This document shows positions 1-11,100 of a stretch of DNA of 64,000 bases, piece after piece. The position numbers and the translations under genes were made by a program. Origin of the DNA: Papilionanthe hookeriana x Papilionanthe teres (Eukaryota > Streptophyta > Magnoliopsida > Asparagales > Orchidaceae); the NCBI GenBank assembly GCA_022702705.1, contig CM040434.1, positions 22,672,001 through 22,736,000 on the forward strand. Direction: 5' to 3'. The notes under the pieces are model-generated. The model ran no database searches, had not been told where the DNA came from, and saw nothing but the letters and a program-made list of their open reading frames with translations. Position 1 is the stretch's first letter, and every line of letters starts with the position of its first letter.

Positions 1-379
1 CATTGAAATTAGAATAATGGAAAATAGGTATGTTCTCAATCATAAAGAGATCGTCGGTTCGTACAGGAGTGAATTGAACAAATTTACCACGCACAAATAC
101 GAACCCTTGGTTGATCCCGTAAAGATTTACATAAAACTCTTTCATGAAAGGAAAAACAACTGCAGCGGTAGTGTAGCAAAGCACTTCCCAACATCTCTCT
201 TTAATAATTTCTTCAATTCTAGTAGTAGGATTATCCATACCTCGATTTATGAAGCCTCTTTCCTAGATAATCTTTCTTTTCATCATCACATTGTTGAACA
301 AACGCTGCGCTTCAAAACTTATGAACTTCCTTTGGTTAAAAACACGAAATCGAGGGGTTTCAATAGGAAAGAAATCCAT
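1..379 (-). pseudogene. env-like ORF (plant transposon domain), N-terminal fragment
   Basis: The minus-strand ATG at 379 opens about 126 codons before the window ends. The translation lines up with the first env-like ORF of A2 (60940-62096): shared pieces include KFxSxEAQRLFN, ERGFxNRG, IEExI, WEVxCYTT and FHYSNF. Such ORFs after pol are usual in Athila and match the uncharacterised 'putative plant transposon protein' type; membrane fusion activity has not been shown for them as far as I know. One in-frame stop lies before ERGF, so this copy is broken. A dyad block and a TATA-like site lie just upstream (see 441-640). Confidence 0.7.
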
Positions 380-440
380 AGGATATGAATTGGGATAGGT
401 GGTTTTCATTTTTTTGGAGTTAAGAAGCCAAAAATGGAGT

Positions 441-460
441 TTAGGGAGTTATAAGGATGA
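441..460 (-). promoter_or_regulatory. TATA-like site upstream of the A1 env-like ORF
   Basis: The sense strand reads CCTTATAACTC about 70 bp before the env-like ATG (379) and about 67 bp after the GC-rich dyad block. This repeats the LTR arrangement at 7651-7812. The match to a TATA box is imperfect. Confidence 0.35.
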
Positions 461-523
461 AGATCCTGCCAAAAACCGCCACAACTCGCATTTTGAAACT
501 TAAAAACCGTCAAGCAGATTTTG

Positions 524-640
524 GGTGCCGGCAGCGCTCAATAAGGCGCCAGCGGCACTCAAACAGTCAAGTTCAGTACAGGAAATATGATAGGGCACCG
601 GCGGTACCCATTCTGGCATCGGTGGTCTGTGGTAAAAAAT
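524..640 (-). promoter_or_regulatory. GC-rich paired palindromes between pol and env-like ORF (A1)
   Basis: Three to four imperfect palindromes of about 17 bp stand out in AT-rich surroundings. Sense-strand forms include GGGTACCGCCGGTGCCC, GAGTGCCGCTGGCGCC and GAGCGCTGCCGGCACCC. The same motif family occurs twice in this element's own LTR (7741-7812), always upstream of a TATA-like site. I infer a regulatory module; no binding factor is known to me. Confidence 0.5.
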
Positions 641-798
641 TCTCACCAAACTTTGTTTGGTTAAAAAAATTCCAATATCTTGATTCGATCCATCATTTAT
701 CAATTTTTAAAGTTTTTAAGAGTAATTAGGATTCAAAAACAACTATCTAAAAAACACAACTACAACAAACAAGCAAATACACTACAAATATACATATG

Positions 799-842
799 GT
801 TTGTCTCCCATAAAGCGCTTGGTTTAACGTTGTCAGCCCGAC
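799..842 (-). other. Conserved 44-nt block between pol and env-like ORF (A1)
   Basis: This stretch is nearly the same as 62511-62555 in A2 (core AAGCGCTT flanked by TTTAACG and a CTCCCAT stretch), although the surrounding sequence has diverged. It begins right after the integrase stop at 854. Its place after pol would suit a splice acceptor, RNA export or packaging role, but none of these is shown here. Confidence 0.55.
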
Positions 843-853
843 AAACCATTCAG

Positions 854-2080
854 TTAATCGAGATGACTGAACATTAAAACCTCTTTGAAGTCAGCTGGAA
901 ACCTGTCAAAGTAAGGCTTTAATCGATGCCCATTAACTTTGAAAATGTTTCCAGTATCAGGATCTTTAATATCAACAACTCCAAAAGAATGAACTTTTAC
1001 AATTGTAAAAGGTCCTAACTATCAAGACTTGAGCTTTCCAGGAAATAAGTTAAATCTTGCGTTGTATAATAACAATTTTTGTCCATTTTCCAAGTTCTTT
1101 TTCAATATCTTCCGATCATGCCATAATTTCCTTCTCTCTTTATAGATCCTATCATTGTGATAAAATGCATTTCTAATCTCTTCCAATTCATTCAATTGCA
1201 TAAATCTTTTCTCTCCAGCATTTTTTAAATTAAAATTTAACTCTTTTATCGCCTAATATGCTTTATGCTCCAATTTAACTAGTAAATGGAAAGTCTTACC
1301 AAACACTAGTCTAAAAGGAGAAATTCCAATAGGGGTTTTAAAAGCAGTTCTATAAGCCCATAAAGCAGTATCTAATCGAGTAGACCAATCTAATTTGTGA
1401 TTATCCACAATTTTATCTAAAATTCTTTTAATTTCATGATTAGACACTTCTGGTAAACCACTAGTCTGGAGATGATAAGCAATAGAGATTCTATGAATGA
1501 TATTATATTTCTCAATTAATCTCTTAATTCGATTATTCCTGAAATGGGATCCACCATCAGTTATGATTATTCTCGACATTCCATATCTTGTAAATATGTT
1601 TTTCTTTAAAAATTTTGAAACACTCTGAGCATCACATTTGGGTAAAGCAATAGCTTCAATCCATTTCGAGACATAATCAACAGCAACCAATATATATAGA
1701 TTTCCAAATGAAGGAGTAAATGGTCTCATAAAATCTAATCCCCATACATCAAAAATTTCAACTTCCAAATTATAATTTAGAGGCATTTCATTTATTCTAA
1801 AGATATTACCTACTCTTTGACACCGATCACATGATTTAATATGTCTATAAACATCTTTAAAAAGAGTAGGCCAATAAAATCCAGATTGTAAAATCTTAAA
1901 AGCAGTTTTATCAACACCAAAATGACCAACAAATTCAGAATCGTGACATCATTTTATAATCAAATTTGTTTCTTCTTATGGCACACATTTTCTAATAATC
2001 AGATCCTTACATTGTTTATATAGATAGGGCTCATCCCAAAAATAGAATTTTGCATCATATTTAAAATTCTTTTGTTCTTG
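854..2080 (-). pseudogene. Integrase (A1 pol C-terminal part)
   Basis: Integrase inserts the cDNA into the genome. In order on the minus strand: an HHCC zinc region around 1840-1960 (CHDSEFVGHF ... CDRCQRVGN), the catalytic core at 1253-1786 with D in WGLDFM, D in TDGGSHF and E in LPEVSN, then the C-terminal SH3-like part (LFPGKLKS, LGPFTI, VNGHRLKPYF) ending at a TAA at 854. Stops interrupt the zinc region twice, the tryptophan of HKAY(W)AIKE is TAG, and KSRWLGPF reads with two stops. The catalytic triad itself is intact. Same family as 62588-63760 in A2. Confidence 0.9.
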
Positions 2081-2169
2081 CCTTGTTAAATCAGGTGGTA
2101 CAATATCACTTACAACATAATTCACAATATCAGCATACTAAGACAAATTAATTCCCATAATAGTATAGA

Positions 2170-2790
2170 GTTTCTCATCAAGGAAAATTTTAGTAATTTA
2201 TTTTTAAAATTCAGATAATTTATCATAATCTATTCTGGATAGATGATCAGCTATTTGATTATCAGCTCCCTTCCTATTAACTATTATAAAATCAAATTCT
2301 TGCAGAAGAAGTATCCATCTAATGAGTCCAGGTTTCAGATCCTTCTTTTGCATTAGATATTTATTAGCCAAATGATCTGTATGCACAATACTTTTAGCTC
2401 TAATTAAATAAGGTCTAAATTTTTTAAAAGCAAATACTATTGCTAATAATTCTCTTTCAGTTGTGGTATAATTAATTTGAGCCTCATTAAGATTTTTACT
2501 AGCATAGTAAATGACTTTGAATACTTTATCATGCCTTTGCCCAATGCTACTTCGATTGAATAATCACTAGCATCACACATAAGTTTAAATGGTTTCTCCC
2601 AATCGGGTGAAACATTTATTGGTGTAGTGATTAATTTTTCTTATAATAATTCAAAAACTCTTAAGTATTCATCATTAAAATTAAACTTTCTATCATTTTC
2701 TAAAATTTAGCACAAAGGTTTGGTAATTTTAGAAAAATATTTAATATATCAGCTGTAAAATCCAACGTGTCCTAAGAAACTCCTCACCTC
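2170..2790 (-). pseudogene. RNase H domain (A1 pol)
   Basis: The clearest piece reads TDHLANKYLMQKKDLKPGLI, then RWILLLQEFDF and ADNQIADHLSRID, the usual end of the RNase H domain in Athila polyproteins, which degrades RNA in the RNA-DNA hybrid. The upstream half (2390-2790) is readable only in pieces because of stops and frameshifts. It lies between RT and integrase as expected. Not functional as read. Confidence 0.75.
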
Positions 2791-2822
2791 TCTCACAGTA
2801 GTGGGTGGCAGCAATCTCTTAG

Positions 2823-3888
2823 TCACTCTAATTTTAGCAAGGTCGACCTCCATACCATGCTAAGCACAATTCCTTCTGCAACCATAAATTGACATTTCTC
2901 CCACTTCAGAACTTGATTTGTTTTCTCACAAAGCTCCAAAACTTTTGCTAAGTTTTCCAGGAAAATTTTAAATGAAGTCCCGAATATAGAGAAATCATTC
3001 ACAAAAACTTCTATTCCATTATCTATCATACTATTTAAGATAGACATCATACATCTCTGAAATGTTGCAGGTGCATTACACAGTCCAAAAAGCATTCTTT
3101 GAAAAGCAAAGGTTCCAAAAGGGCTAATAAATGTTGTAGTTTCTTGATCCTCATGAGCAATAGATATTTGATGGTAACTAGTATATCCATCCAGAAAATA
3201 GTAGTACTTGTGTCCAGCAAGTCTATCTAGCATTTGATTGACAAAAGGATGAGGAAAATGATCTTTTCTGGTGGCGGCATTTAATTTCCTATAGTCAATA
3301 AAAATTTTCCATCTAATAATTTGTCTCGTGGGTATAATTTCATTGCAATCATTCACTTCAACAGTCACTCCTCCCTTTTTTTGGTACACAATGTATTGGA
3401 CTTACCCAATCACTATCCGAAATAGGATAAATAATTCCAGCTTCCAGCCATTTTAAAATCTCTACCCTAACTACTTCTTTCATTATAGGATTCAGTCTCC
3501 TTTGTGGATCAACTCTCTGTTTATGTTCTTCATCTATTAAAATTCTGTGCATACAAATTGAAGGACAAACTCCTTTAATATCTGCCAAAGTTCGTCCAAA
3601 AGCTTTCTTGTTTCTTTTTAAAGTTTCCAACAACTTCTGTTCTTGGTATTTGTTTAGTTCTGAAGATACAATAACAGGCAAAGTAGATGATTCTCCTAAA
3701 AACATATACTTTAAATGATTAGGGAGAATTTTCATTTCAAGTTCAGAAGGTTTTATGATAGATGGAATTAAGCTTTTATCTCCACCTTCCATAGTGTCTA
3801 ATATTTCGAATCTCTCCTGAACATACTCCAAATCTTCATTCTTCTCACTATCTGAATTTTCTTCATATTCACTTTCTTCTTCAAACAT
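2823..3888 (-). pseudogene. Reverse transcriptase (A1 pol)
   Basis: Two overlapping reading frames joined by a frameshift near 3370 give a near-complete RT. The N-terminal frame ends ILKWLEAGIIYPISDSDWVS followed by VHCVPKKG-like residues; the second has IDYRKLNAATRKDHFPHPF, MLDRLAGHKYYYFLDGY, PFGTFAFQRMLFGLCNAPAT and the catalytic box as FVNDF. The usual box is F/Y-x-D-D, so one active-site aspartate has become asparagine (GAT to AAT type change). With the frameshift, this makes the enzyme inactive. The upstream 60 codons are acidic (EEESEYEENSDSEKNEDLE), the usual linker between protease and RT. Confidence 0.9.
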
Positions 3889-3909
3889 ATTTTTATATTC
3901 TTCTTCTTT

Positions 3910-4350
3910 TTAAAATATATTTTCAAAATGATTGTTTCTTAAGTAATCACAGACCTCCATTCTAAAACATTCAATATCTTTTTCCATTGAGGGATACTTC
4001 ATAGATTTTAAAATATTAAAGGTCATCTCTTGATCATTAACTCTCATAGTTAATTCTCCTTTTTGAACATTAATTACCACTCTTCCAGTAGCAATGAATG
4101 GTCTTCCCAAAATGATTGGAATTTCTTTATCTTCCTCCAGATCAAGTACAATAAAATCCACAGGAAAGATAAATTTATCCACTTTCACTAACACATCTTC
4201 CACCACTCCTTTAGGATAAGTAATGGAACGATCGGCCAACTAAAGAGTCACAGATGTAGGAGAAATTTCTCCTATTCCTAACCTTTTAAAAGTTGATAAA
4301 GGCATAAGATTAATACTTGCTCCCAGAACACATAAAGCTTTTCCGAAAAA
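3910..4350 (-). pseudogene. Aspartic protease (A1 pol)
   Basis: The protease that cuts the polyprotein is recognised by GASINLMPLSTFKRLGIGE followed, after a stop, by ADRSITYPKGVVEDVLVKVD and IILGRPFIATG, the typical Athila flap and C-terminal motifs. The catalytic aspartate expected before LGAS is valine (codon at 4327-4329), and a TAG separates the halves at about 4241. Both changes would abolish activity. Confidence 0.8.
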
Positions 4351-4611
4351 AATTCACTTATAACACACGGAATAGTGAAACTATCAGGATCTTTAAGTTT
4401 TTCCGGAAGCTTCTTCTGAATGCACTACACTCTCCGCTAAGTACAACAGTTTATGATATGTAAACTTTCTTTTCTTCAGAATATCCTTCATAAACATAGC
4501 ATAGTCAGGCATCTGTTCTAATCCTTTAACAAAAGGAATGTTAATCGTTAATTTCTTAAGGATCTCCAAAAATTTTCCAAATCTGTTATCACTGTTTTGT
4601 TTCTTTAATTT

Positions 4612-5999
4612 TTAAGGAAATGGAGGTGGTGGCTTTTCAACAATTATCTTCATTAGTTCAAGAGGATAATCCAAGTCTAAAAAAATCTTGTTTGAACCTT
4701 TTTCAATTTCCACCTTCTCCTTTTTTATTTCAACTTCTTTTTGCACTCTAGTTTTCAAGTCTTTTCCACTCTTTAATTGAATAGCCTTAAGTTGTTCCTT
4801 GTTTTGATCTTTTGGATTGATCTCCACATTACTTGGAAGTGTTCCCGAAGGTCTATTATTAAGTGCAGTAAAAATATGTCGTAATTTTTTTTCAATATTG
4901 TTCATAGCAACACCTTGAGCTTGTAATTGATTTCCCATATTCGGAATCATTTCATCAGTAAACAACTTCTTATCATTAAATTAAGGGTTACTATTAAATC
5001 CAGGGGGGATAAGATGGTATAAAAATAGAATTTTCTTGATTGTTCGAATTTCCAATTGGATTCATAGAATTGTTAGCCCAATGTGTGTTAACATTAGCAT
5101 TATTATTATTCCAATTGAATTTTGGGTGATTCTTCCAACCAGGATTATAATAATTCGAATAAGTATTGTTAAGTCTATTAATATTATTTAAGGTCTCGTA
5201 AGGTGTTTGAGATTCTGTTATCTGTCTAAATGAATTTTCCTCTAACACTAGAGATGTTTGAGAATAATTCATTCTATATTGATCTATTTTCTTTGAAAGG
5301 GCTGCTATTTGAGAAACTACAATAGTCATCATATCTGAATCACGAACACTAGCTACTCTCTTACGATTTACCCGTTCAGAGAGCCATTCAAAATTATTAG
5401 TAGCCATTTCTTCAATTAATGCGTATGCTTCATCAAAAGGTTTTGACATTAATGATCCACCAAGAAGCAAGCATCTATAATAGCATCTCAATGATCCCAC
5501 TAATCCATTATAAAATGTTTGAATTATTAACCAACTGTAAAGCATGATGTGGGAACTTCCTAAGAAGATCTTTAAATCTCTCCCAAGCTTCATATATTGA
5601 CTCTCCTTCAAACTGACAAAAAGATGTAATATCATTTCTTAGTTTAGCAGTCCTTGATGAAGGGAAATATTTTGATAGAAACTTTTGAGATAATTCTCCT
5701 CAAGTTCTAATAGATCCAGGTGCTAACGAAATTAACCACGCCTTAGCCTTATCCCTTAATGAAAAAGGAAAAATTCTAAGTCTGACAGCGACACTAGACA
5801 CTCCATCAAATTTAAAAGTAGCACACACTTCTAAAAAACTAGCGAGATATAAATTTGGATCCTCATTAGGTGTTCCAGCAAATTGATTGTTTTGTACCAT
5901 TTGAATAATAGTAGTTTTAAGTTCAAATGAATTAGCAGCAACATCAGGATTTTGAATAGTTATATGAATTTTATCTGTTGTTGGGTTAGCTTAATCTCT
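4612..5999 (-). pseudogene. gag (A1), capsid region and Asn-rich tail
   Basis: The retrotransposon gag core is seen at 5500-5900: GTPNEDPNLYLASFLEVC, LRDKAKAWLISLAPGSI, then WGEL..KFLSKYFPSS read through a TGA at the tryptophan codon, and GESIYEAWERFKDLLRKFPHH. The middle (4994-5460) holds PFDEAYALIEEMATNNFEW and an Asn/Tyr-rich stretch; the end (4612-4965) is Lys/Glu-rich. Gag forms the particle and binds RNA. Several frameshifts and stops break it. No zinc knuckle is visible. Confidence 0.85.
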
Positions 6000-6334
6000 T
6001 AAAGGTCATGGAAAATTTCCAATTTCATTTCTTTGATTATCTTAAATATTCACCATGTTGCAAGTACTTTCAATTTATTTGTGTTGTTTTCTAATTTTTC
6101 TGACAGTACACTCTAACTCCAAATCGTAAGGCACTAAACCTATAGATCCGCTACTACGCAAATACAAAAAAAAAACTTTTATAAAGGTAAACAAACACAA
6201 TTACACACTACAAAATAAACTTAGTTCGTTACCTAACTTTTGCTTTCTTAAATCCGTTACTTATTTAGCTTCATTAAAAACTTCTTAACTTCATTAATTA
6301 TTTAACTTCGTTAATTTCTTAACTTCGTTAATTA
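6000..6334 (-). other. A1 5' leader between PBS and gag
   Basis: AT-rich untranslated leader with a run of near-identical short repeats (about 6240-6330, variants of TTAACTTCGTTAAT on the plus strand). No ORF. Expected to hold the packaging signal, but I cannot point to one. Confidence 0.5.
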
Positions 6335-6354
6335 TCTCTCCGACAACTACGCCA
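6335..6354 (-). other. Primer binding site, tRNA-Asp type (A1)
   Basis: The sense strand reads TGGCGTAGTTGTCGGAGAGA, starting 6 nt after the LTR end. It is a decayed form of TGGCGCCGTTGCCGGGGATC, complementary to the 3' end of tRNA-Asp and typical of Athila-like elements. The differences are mostly C-to-T/G-to-A changes. Confidence 0.75.
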
Positions 6355-7650
6355 AAAAGTTGATGCTTGACCTTATATTTTGTAAGATTTTATGAACTCA
6401 AATTTATAGATTTATAATAATTTTGTTAAGTCCAAGTATTCAACGCAAGTATACGTATCGTATCAAGTAATACAGGGCTCTAATAGAGTCCTGCATATCA
6501 ATCCCATAGGGAAATATTGAAGTTTTAAGAAAACGTTACACAATGTGTAATAAGCACTAAAGTTAAGATTTACTACTTACTAATACTATGCAAGAAACAG
6601 AAAGAACAACGAAACAAAAACAATTAACTAACTACAATTACTTCTAATAACTTTAAGATCAGAATTAACTAACAAACATACTAAACTAAGTATTTGAAAG
6701 TTTTTTGATATATGAGAAAAGTATCTTTCCTTTTGCAATGAAAATATGATGTGTAGATTGATATGAAATAATTATCTATAGTATTTTGCAAAATAGGAGC
6801 ATAGATGATTTCTTACTTTTAAAAGAGTACCCCCTCTTCTAAGTACGAAAGGAACATTGACATATTCTATGTTTAGTCACTAACTCTAAGGCTAGGCTGG
6901 GAGGATACCGGCTCCCATTTCGGAGCTCCCACTTACCCTTCACCCAAAGGCTAACCTTTGATATTAGTTACTAATCTTTGATCCACTTTGGGGATCTCAA
7001 CCTTTCACCCTGAAATCTCCACATTGAAGTCCATCAATACATATTTATCTATTTATTTGCACTCAATTCCCATGAACTCTGCAATTCATCCATAGAAATT
7101 GATTGGATCTTTCATTATTGTTGTAGGACATTAAATCCTTTCAAACTTAATGTTCATCAACATATTTTAACATTTCAATTGGCCAAATCAAAAGTAAATT
7201 AAGTTCTAAATGAAAAACTGTCACAATTTCTTCATTACATTAAAAGCACATCAAATTCACATCAATCCATCATCACATCTCTATGCAAGAAGAAAGATAA
7301 GAGAGACTACTCAGAATTCATGGAGAAGATACAATAAAACATGGATTTTATATATAAAAGAAAAGTCATACAAACCACAAAAGAAAATACAACTTATCTC
7401 TTTCTCTTCCCTAATTCAACTCCCTTGAAGTTCCTTTGAATCCTCTTCTCTCTTCTTTACAAAACTTGATTCTCTCTTTAGAATGGAAAGGAAGAAGCAA
7501 TTTCTCACTTGACCTCTTCTCGTCCCCTCCTTAGAGAAGAATCCCTCTCAAATCTTCACTCCACACTCTCTACTCCTAAACCCTAACACTTAACACTCAC
7601 TAAAAACTACTCTAGAAGACACAAGACACTACTTTTCATCCAAAAGCAAT

Positions 7651-7660
7651 TACTTATAAG
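7651..7660 (-). promoter_or_regulatory. TATA-like box in A1 LTR
   Basis: ACTTATAAGT lies about 80 bp downstream, in the sense direction, of the paired GC-rich palindromes at 7741-7812 and matches the position of the A2 LTR TATA box. Confidence 0.45.
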
Positions 7661-7740
7661 TTAGGAAAGAAATTCCAAGAGTTTCCATAGGCATCCCTTC
7701 AAAAAGTTGCCAAAACTATTCAAATTTGAACTCTACACAC

Positions 7741-7812
7741 TTCGGGCGCCGGCGGCAGTCTATCGTTCCATCTAATCGTTGTGCTGTCTGGATTTGGGCG
7801 CCGGCGGCTCCA
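7741..7812 (-). promoter_or_regulatory. Twin GC-rich palindromes in A1 LTR
   Basis: The sense strand has GGAGCCGCCGGCGCCC and GACTGCCGCCGGCGCCC about 37 bp apart in an otherwise AT-rich LTR. They are the same motif family as the block at 524-640. Confidence 0.5.
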
Positions 7813-8006
7813 GAACACTTTTTCACCATTTTGCTCCTTTTTGTTCCTTTTTTCTCTGAATTCGTTCATTTTTGCTTCTTCTCACTCCAATCACCTAAAA
7901 TTACATACCTGCAGCAAATCATGAAAAATACATTTCTTTAAAGTGCAATATCACCAAAAATGGGTATAATTAGATAGCAAAAATAGTATATATCTTCAGT
8001 GCATCA

Positions 8007-8143
8007 TTCTACCAAGCTCTTTTCTGGGTTACTCTTGTATCTGCTTACAACTCCCACTGCATGAGCACTGCCCCTACTGGAAGCCCTTTTCAACAAGTAC
8101 AACCTTATACCTCTTACTGCCACCAAACACAGTCTTCCCCCGG
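8007..8143 (-). pseudogene. Ty1/copia pol relic between A1 and E1
   Basis: One minus frame reads SRGSAHAVGVVSRYKSNPEK followed by SLVE, which resembles the segment between RT and RNase H in copia elements (SHAVGVVSRYxxNPGK). A1's LTR begins right after it, and E1's 3' LTR ends 137 bp away, so both inserted into or beside an older copia copy. Too short for firm classification. Confidence 0.45.
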
Positions 8144-11100
8144 TGTCGGCATATTTTTAGGTTATGTGTTGTATATTTTTTAAAAAAAAAGGTCAACTAT
8201 AGAAGTTGTCGGTGAATTTTAGATTTTAAATTTAATTTAAATATACATATAATTTAGAAAGTAGCATTTAATTTTTGAAAATAATTTTAAGTTTGAAAAT
8301 TTTAAGATATGAAATCAAACAGATCTCACATCCGAAATAGTTTATATAAACGAGCACTGCACCACAAACTGTGTATCTATCCCGAAGAATAGACACACTA
8401 CTTGATGATGGGGCTCGATTAAATAAACTAGAAGATTTGTGACATCTGTTTGGTCTGTGAACCAATTTTATAAGCCAACAAGTTTCCCTACTTAATATAA
8501 AGGAATTAAGCAGGGTTTATATTACCCAGGTTCTTAAAGTTCCCTATAACGGCAAGCCCCTATAGTTAATTACATCTTAAATGACGGGAATCATTTAAGA
8601 AAACTCTCGATAATGATCAGTGGTTTTGTTCTCAAGAATTTTATAGTTTGAGGTTTCAGAGGATTGGATTTTGGAAATTTCAAAAGGGAATAACTCAAAT
8701 TTGGAATAGTTTATTTTTTAGAGTCCAAAGGAAGAGAAGTAGGGGATGTCACGGACCCGAAGTAAACTTCGGTGCTTCCCGACTATCCTATTATTTTGCT
8801 TCAATTTAAGAGTTTATTTAATGTTTCAATCGTGCCAATTTTAGTTAATTAGGACTTATACTTGTATGATATAATCACACAAATAGCCTCGAAGATGTGA
8901 GGGTTTATATCATACCAAACGACTACCTCGGAGTGCTAAGACCGGTTAGGGCTTGATTTGCATAACATGATTATGTGAATGCCTAACAAAAAGTTAAGGA
9001 TTTATGTTGCACTAGGCAAATTACCTTAAAATCCTATGGCTTTATTATTTAATTCTAATAATGGTTTAGCTGAAGTAGACAAAAGTTTTGCTGATAAAGA
9101 TGGTCATGTTGGCCACTGTGCACCAAGCTCCTTGTTGTTGTAGAGGATTGGTTTTAGAAAGTGGCAATCAGGAGATGAGAGAAGTGTTTTGTTTAGAGAG
9201 GTTGAAAAATTGAGATGGCTCAGTATTTTAATTAAAACAAATCTTAAAGTTAATGAAGCAGAACTGATTAAGATCCCACGGTTACGTCATCCCGACACCG
9301 CTATTTTCATCGGATTCACTTAGTCCAAATGAATTTGCTAAACTCAACTGAATGAGTTTCATACTTTCATTTAGACCGTGGGATCTCGTTAACAACACGT
9401 GGGTTACATCATCCAACTAGACGTTTTAATTTTAGTTGTAATTACAGTTTTATTTTTATTGGTGATTAAATTTTGAGTTGTTTAAACATGTTAGGTTCAA
9501 TCATTTTCATGCATTTCTAAGTACGGGAAAGTAAGAGATTTTATAAATCGCTGGATGTAAATTACAATAAACTTAAATATGTACCTGGTGGGCACTCCCA
9601 TCATTTTCACCTGCACTTAAAACACATGTTAAAGCATTTATATATTTGCAGCAAATACCTAGGTAAAGCTAAGGGAAGGTTTTGGTTGTCTACCAAAATC
9701 CTAATCCTATTGCTAGTCAATTCCTATGACGTCTAGGTTCTTGTATTTTGTTGGGATAATTTTCTTCATCAAAGAACAATGAAGTCTAATTGTTCTTTAT
9801 AAAACATCCCATCAAGTTAGAGAAGTGCTTGGGACTTATCCTGAACATCTTCCTAAACATTTTAGGGACCATTTCGAGTTCAGTTAGCTTCATTGTGGCG
9901 ATGAATCCCTCATTCGGGTTACCCTTACTCAGTGAATTAGGACGTTTGATTATCCTATAAATAAAGTGACATTTCATTTGATGTTTCATTTAAGAGTTAT
10001 AGAGGTGAAAGCCTTTAGGGACAAATTACTTTATTAAGGAATTTTAACAATTCTTAGTTAGAGTTGGAATTAATGGTTTAAAGTAATTTAGTTATGAAAT
10101 TTTAGTTGATCTTTTTAGGTGTTTTAAATTATTTTAAGTTTAGAATAGACTTCAAATTTTTCAATCCAGTTAAATAGTCTTAACTTTTTAGGTTCATTTT
10201 GATTTAATTTTTTTTAATTGTAATTAGGAATTATTCCAGATTAACTTTAATATTTTAAATTTTCTATAATTTAGGTTTCAAACAACTTCAAATTATTTTT
10301 AATGTTTTAAAATGTTTCAATTTAGCCTTAATATTTTGAACTCATTTTAATTTATGTTTTAGACAATTTTGAGTTGATTTCTTTTAATACCTTTAGTTCA
10401 ATCATATGATTTTCAAAAATTGTTCTCTTCTTAAAATATTAATTTCAATCATTATTTTAGAGTCATTAATTATTTTTTAAATAATTTTTTATTAAGTTAT
10501 TGATTAGGGGTTCAATTTAAAGAATTAAAATCCTCTTGTATCACACCCTTAATCTTAATAAATCAAGCTTTAATTAATCTTCCAAATTTTTATGTGATTT
10601 AATTAATGTTTCTTCTTTAATATTTAAGGTGGTTTAATGAGTTTCTACCACTTAAATTCCCTTTGTTTCAATCATCCCAATAGAAAGTTATGATCAAATA
10701 TTTTACCCTCCCTTGGCTTAAGCCTAAAGATTAATTAAGGTTAAAATTCCTTAATTATCATTATGCCCTCTTAAGCTTATTCTTCTCATAATTCATCAAA
10801 TTAAGCTCAAATGAACTTGAAAATTTTATGTCACTTTACTCACATGTCAATTAAGACATTAGAGGAGAGAATGTGATTTTTCAATTTTTAATTTAATTTA
10901 TATAATTATTTTAATAGAAAATAAGGATTTTTAATGAAAATTTAACAACATGACCAACAAGAAGTTTCTATCCTTAGGAACTTATGGGAGGTTCCTATTA
11001 ACCAGAGGATCACTTGCACCAATTTTGGTGATTTTTGAATTTTACATTATTTATTATAATTATTTTAATTTTTGAGGTATTAACTAATTATAAAATAAAA

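Larger units (their letters stand above)
1..8006 (-). mobile_element. Element A1: Athila-like Ty3/gypsy retrotransposon, 3' end off window
   Basis: On the minus strand the parts run in Ty3/gypsy order: 5' LTR (6361-8006), tRNA-Asp-like PBS, gag, protease, RT, RNase H, integrase, then an env-like ORF after pol that leaves the window at base 1. The env-like ORF and the PBS type place it with Athila. It is dead: gag and pol carry many stops, several at tryptophan codons (TGG to TAG/TGA), as expected from methylcytosine deamination. It sits in a copia relic; bases 8007-8011 (ttcta) would be the target-site duplication, but the partner copy lies outside the window. Confidence 0.9.
6361..8006 (-). 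repeat. 5' LTR of A1
   Basis: The ends are TGATGC and GCATCA on the minus strand, a 6-bp inverted repeat; length 1,646 bp. The 3' end abuts the PBS. It is related to the A2 LTR (56097-57575): shared blocks include GCAAGTATACGTATCG and CAAGTAATA on the plus strand at 6440-6480 and the segment near 7930 (CTTTAAAGTGCAAT). Small ORFs inside are chance. Confidence 0.85.

Noticed and set aside
6335..6354. tRNA gene-like match
   Set aside because: Only the 3'-end complement of tRNA-Asp is present next to an LTR, so it is a primer binding site.
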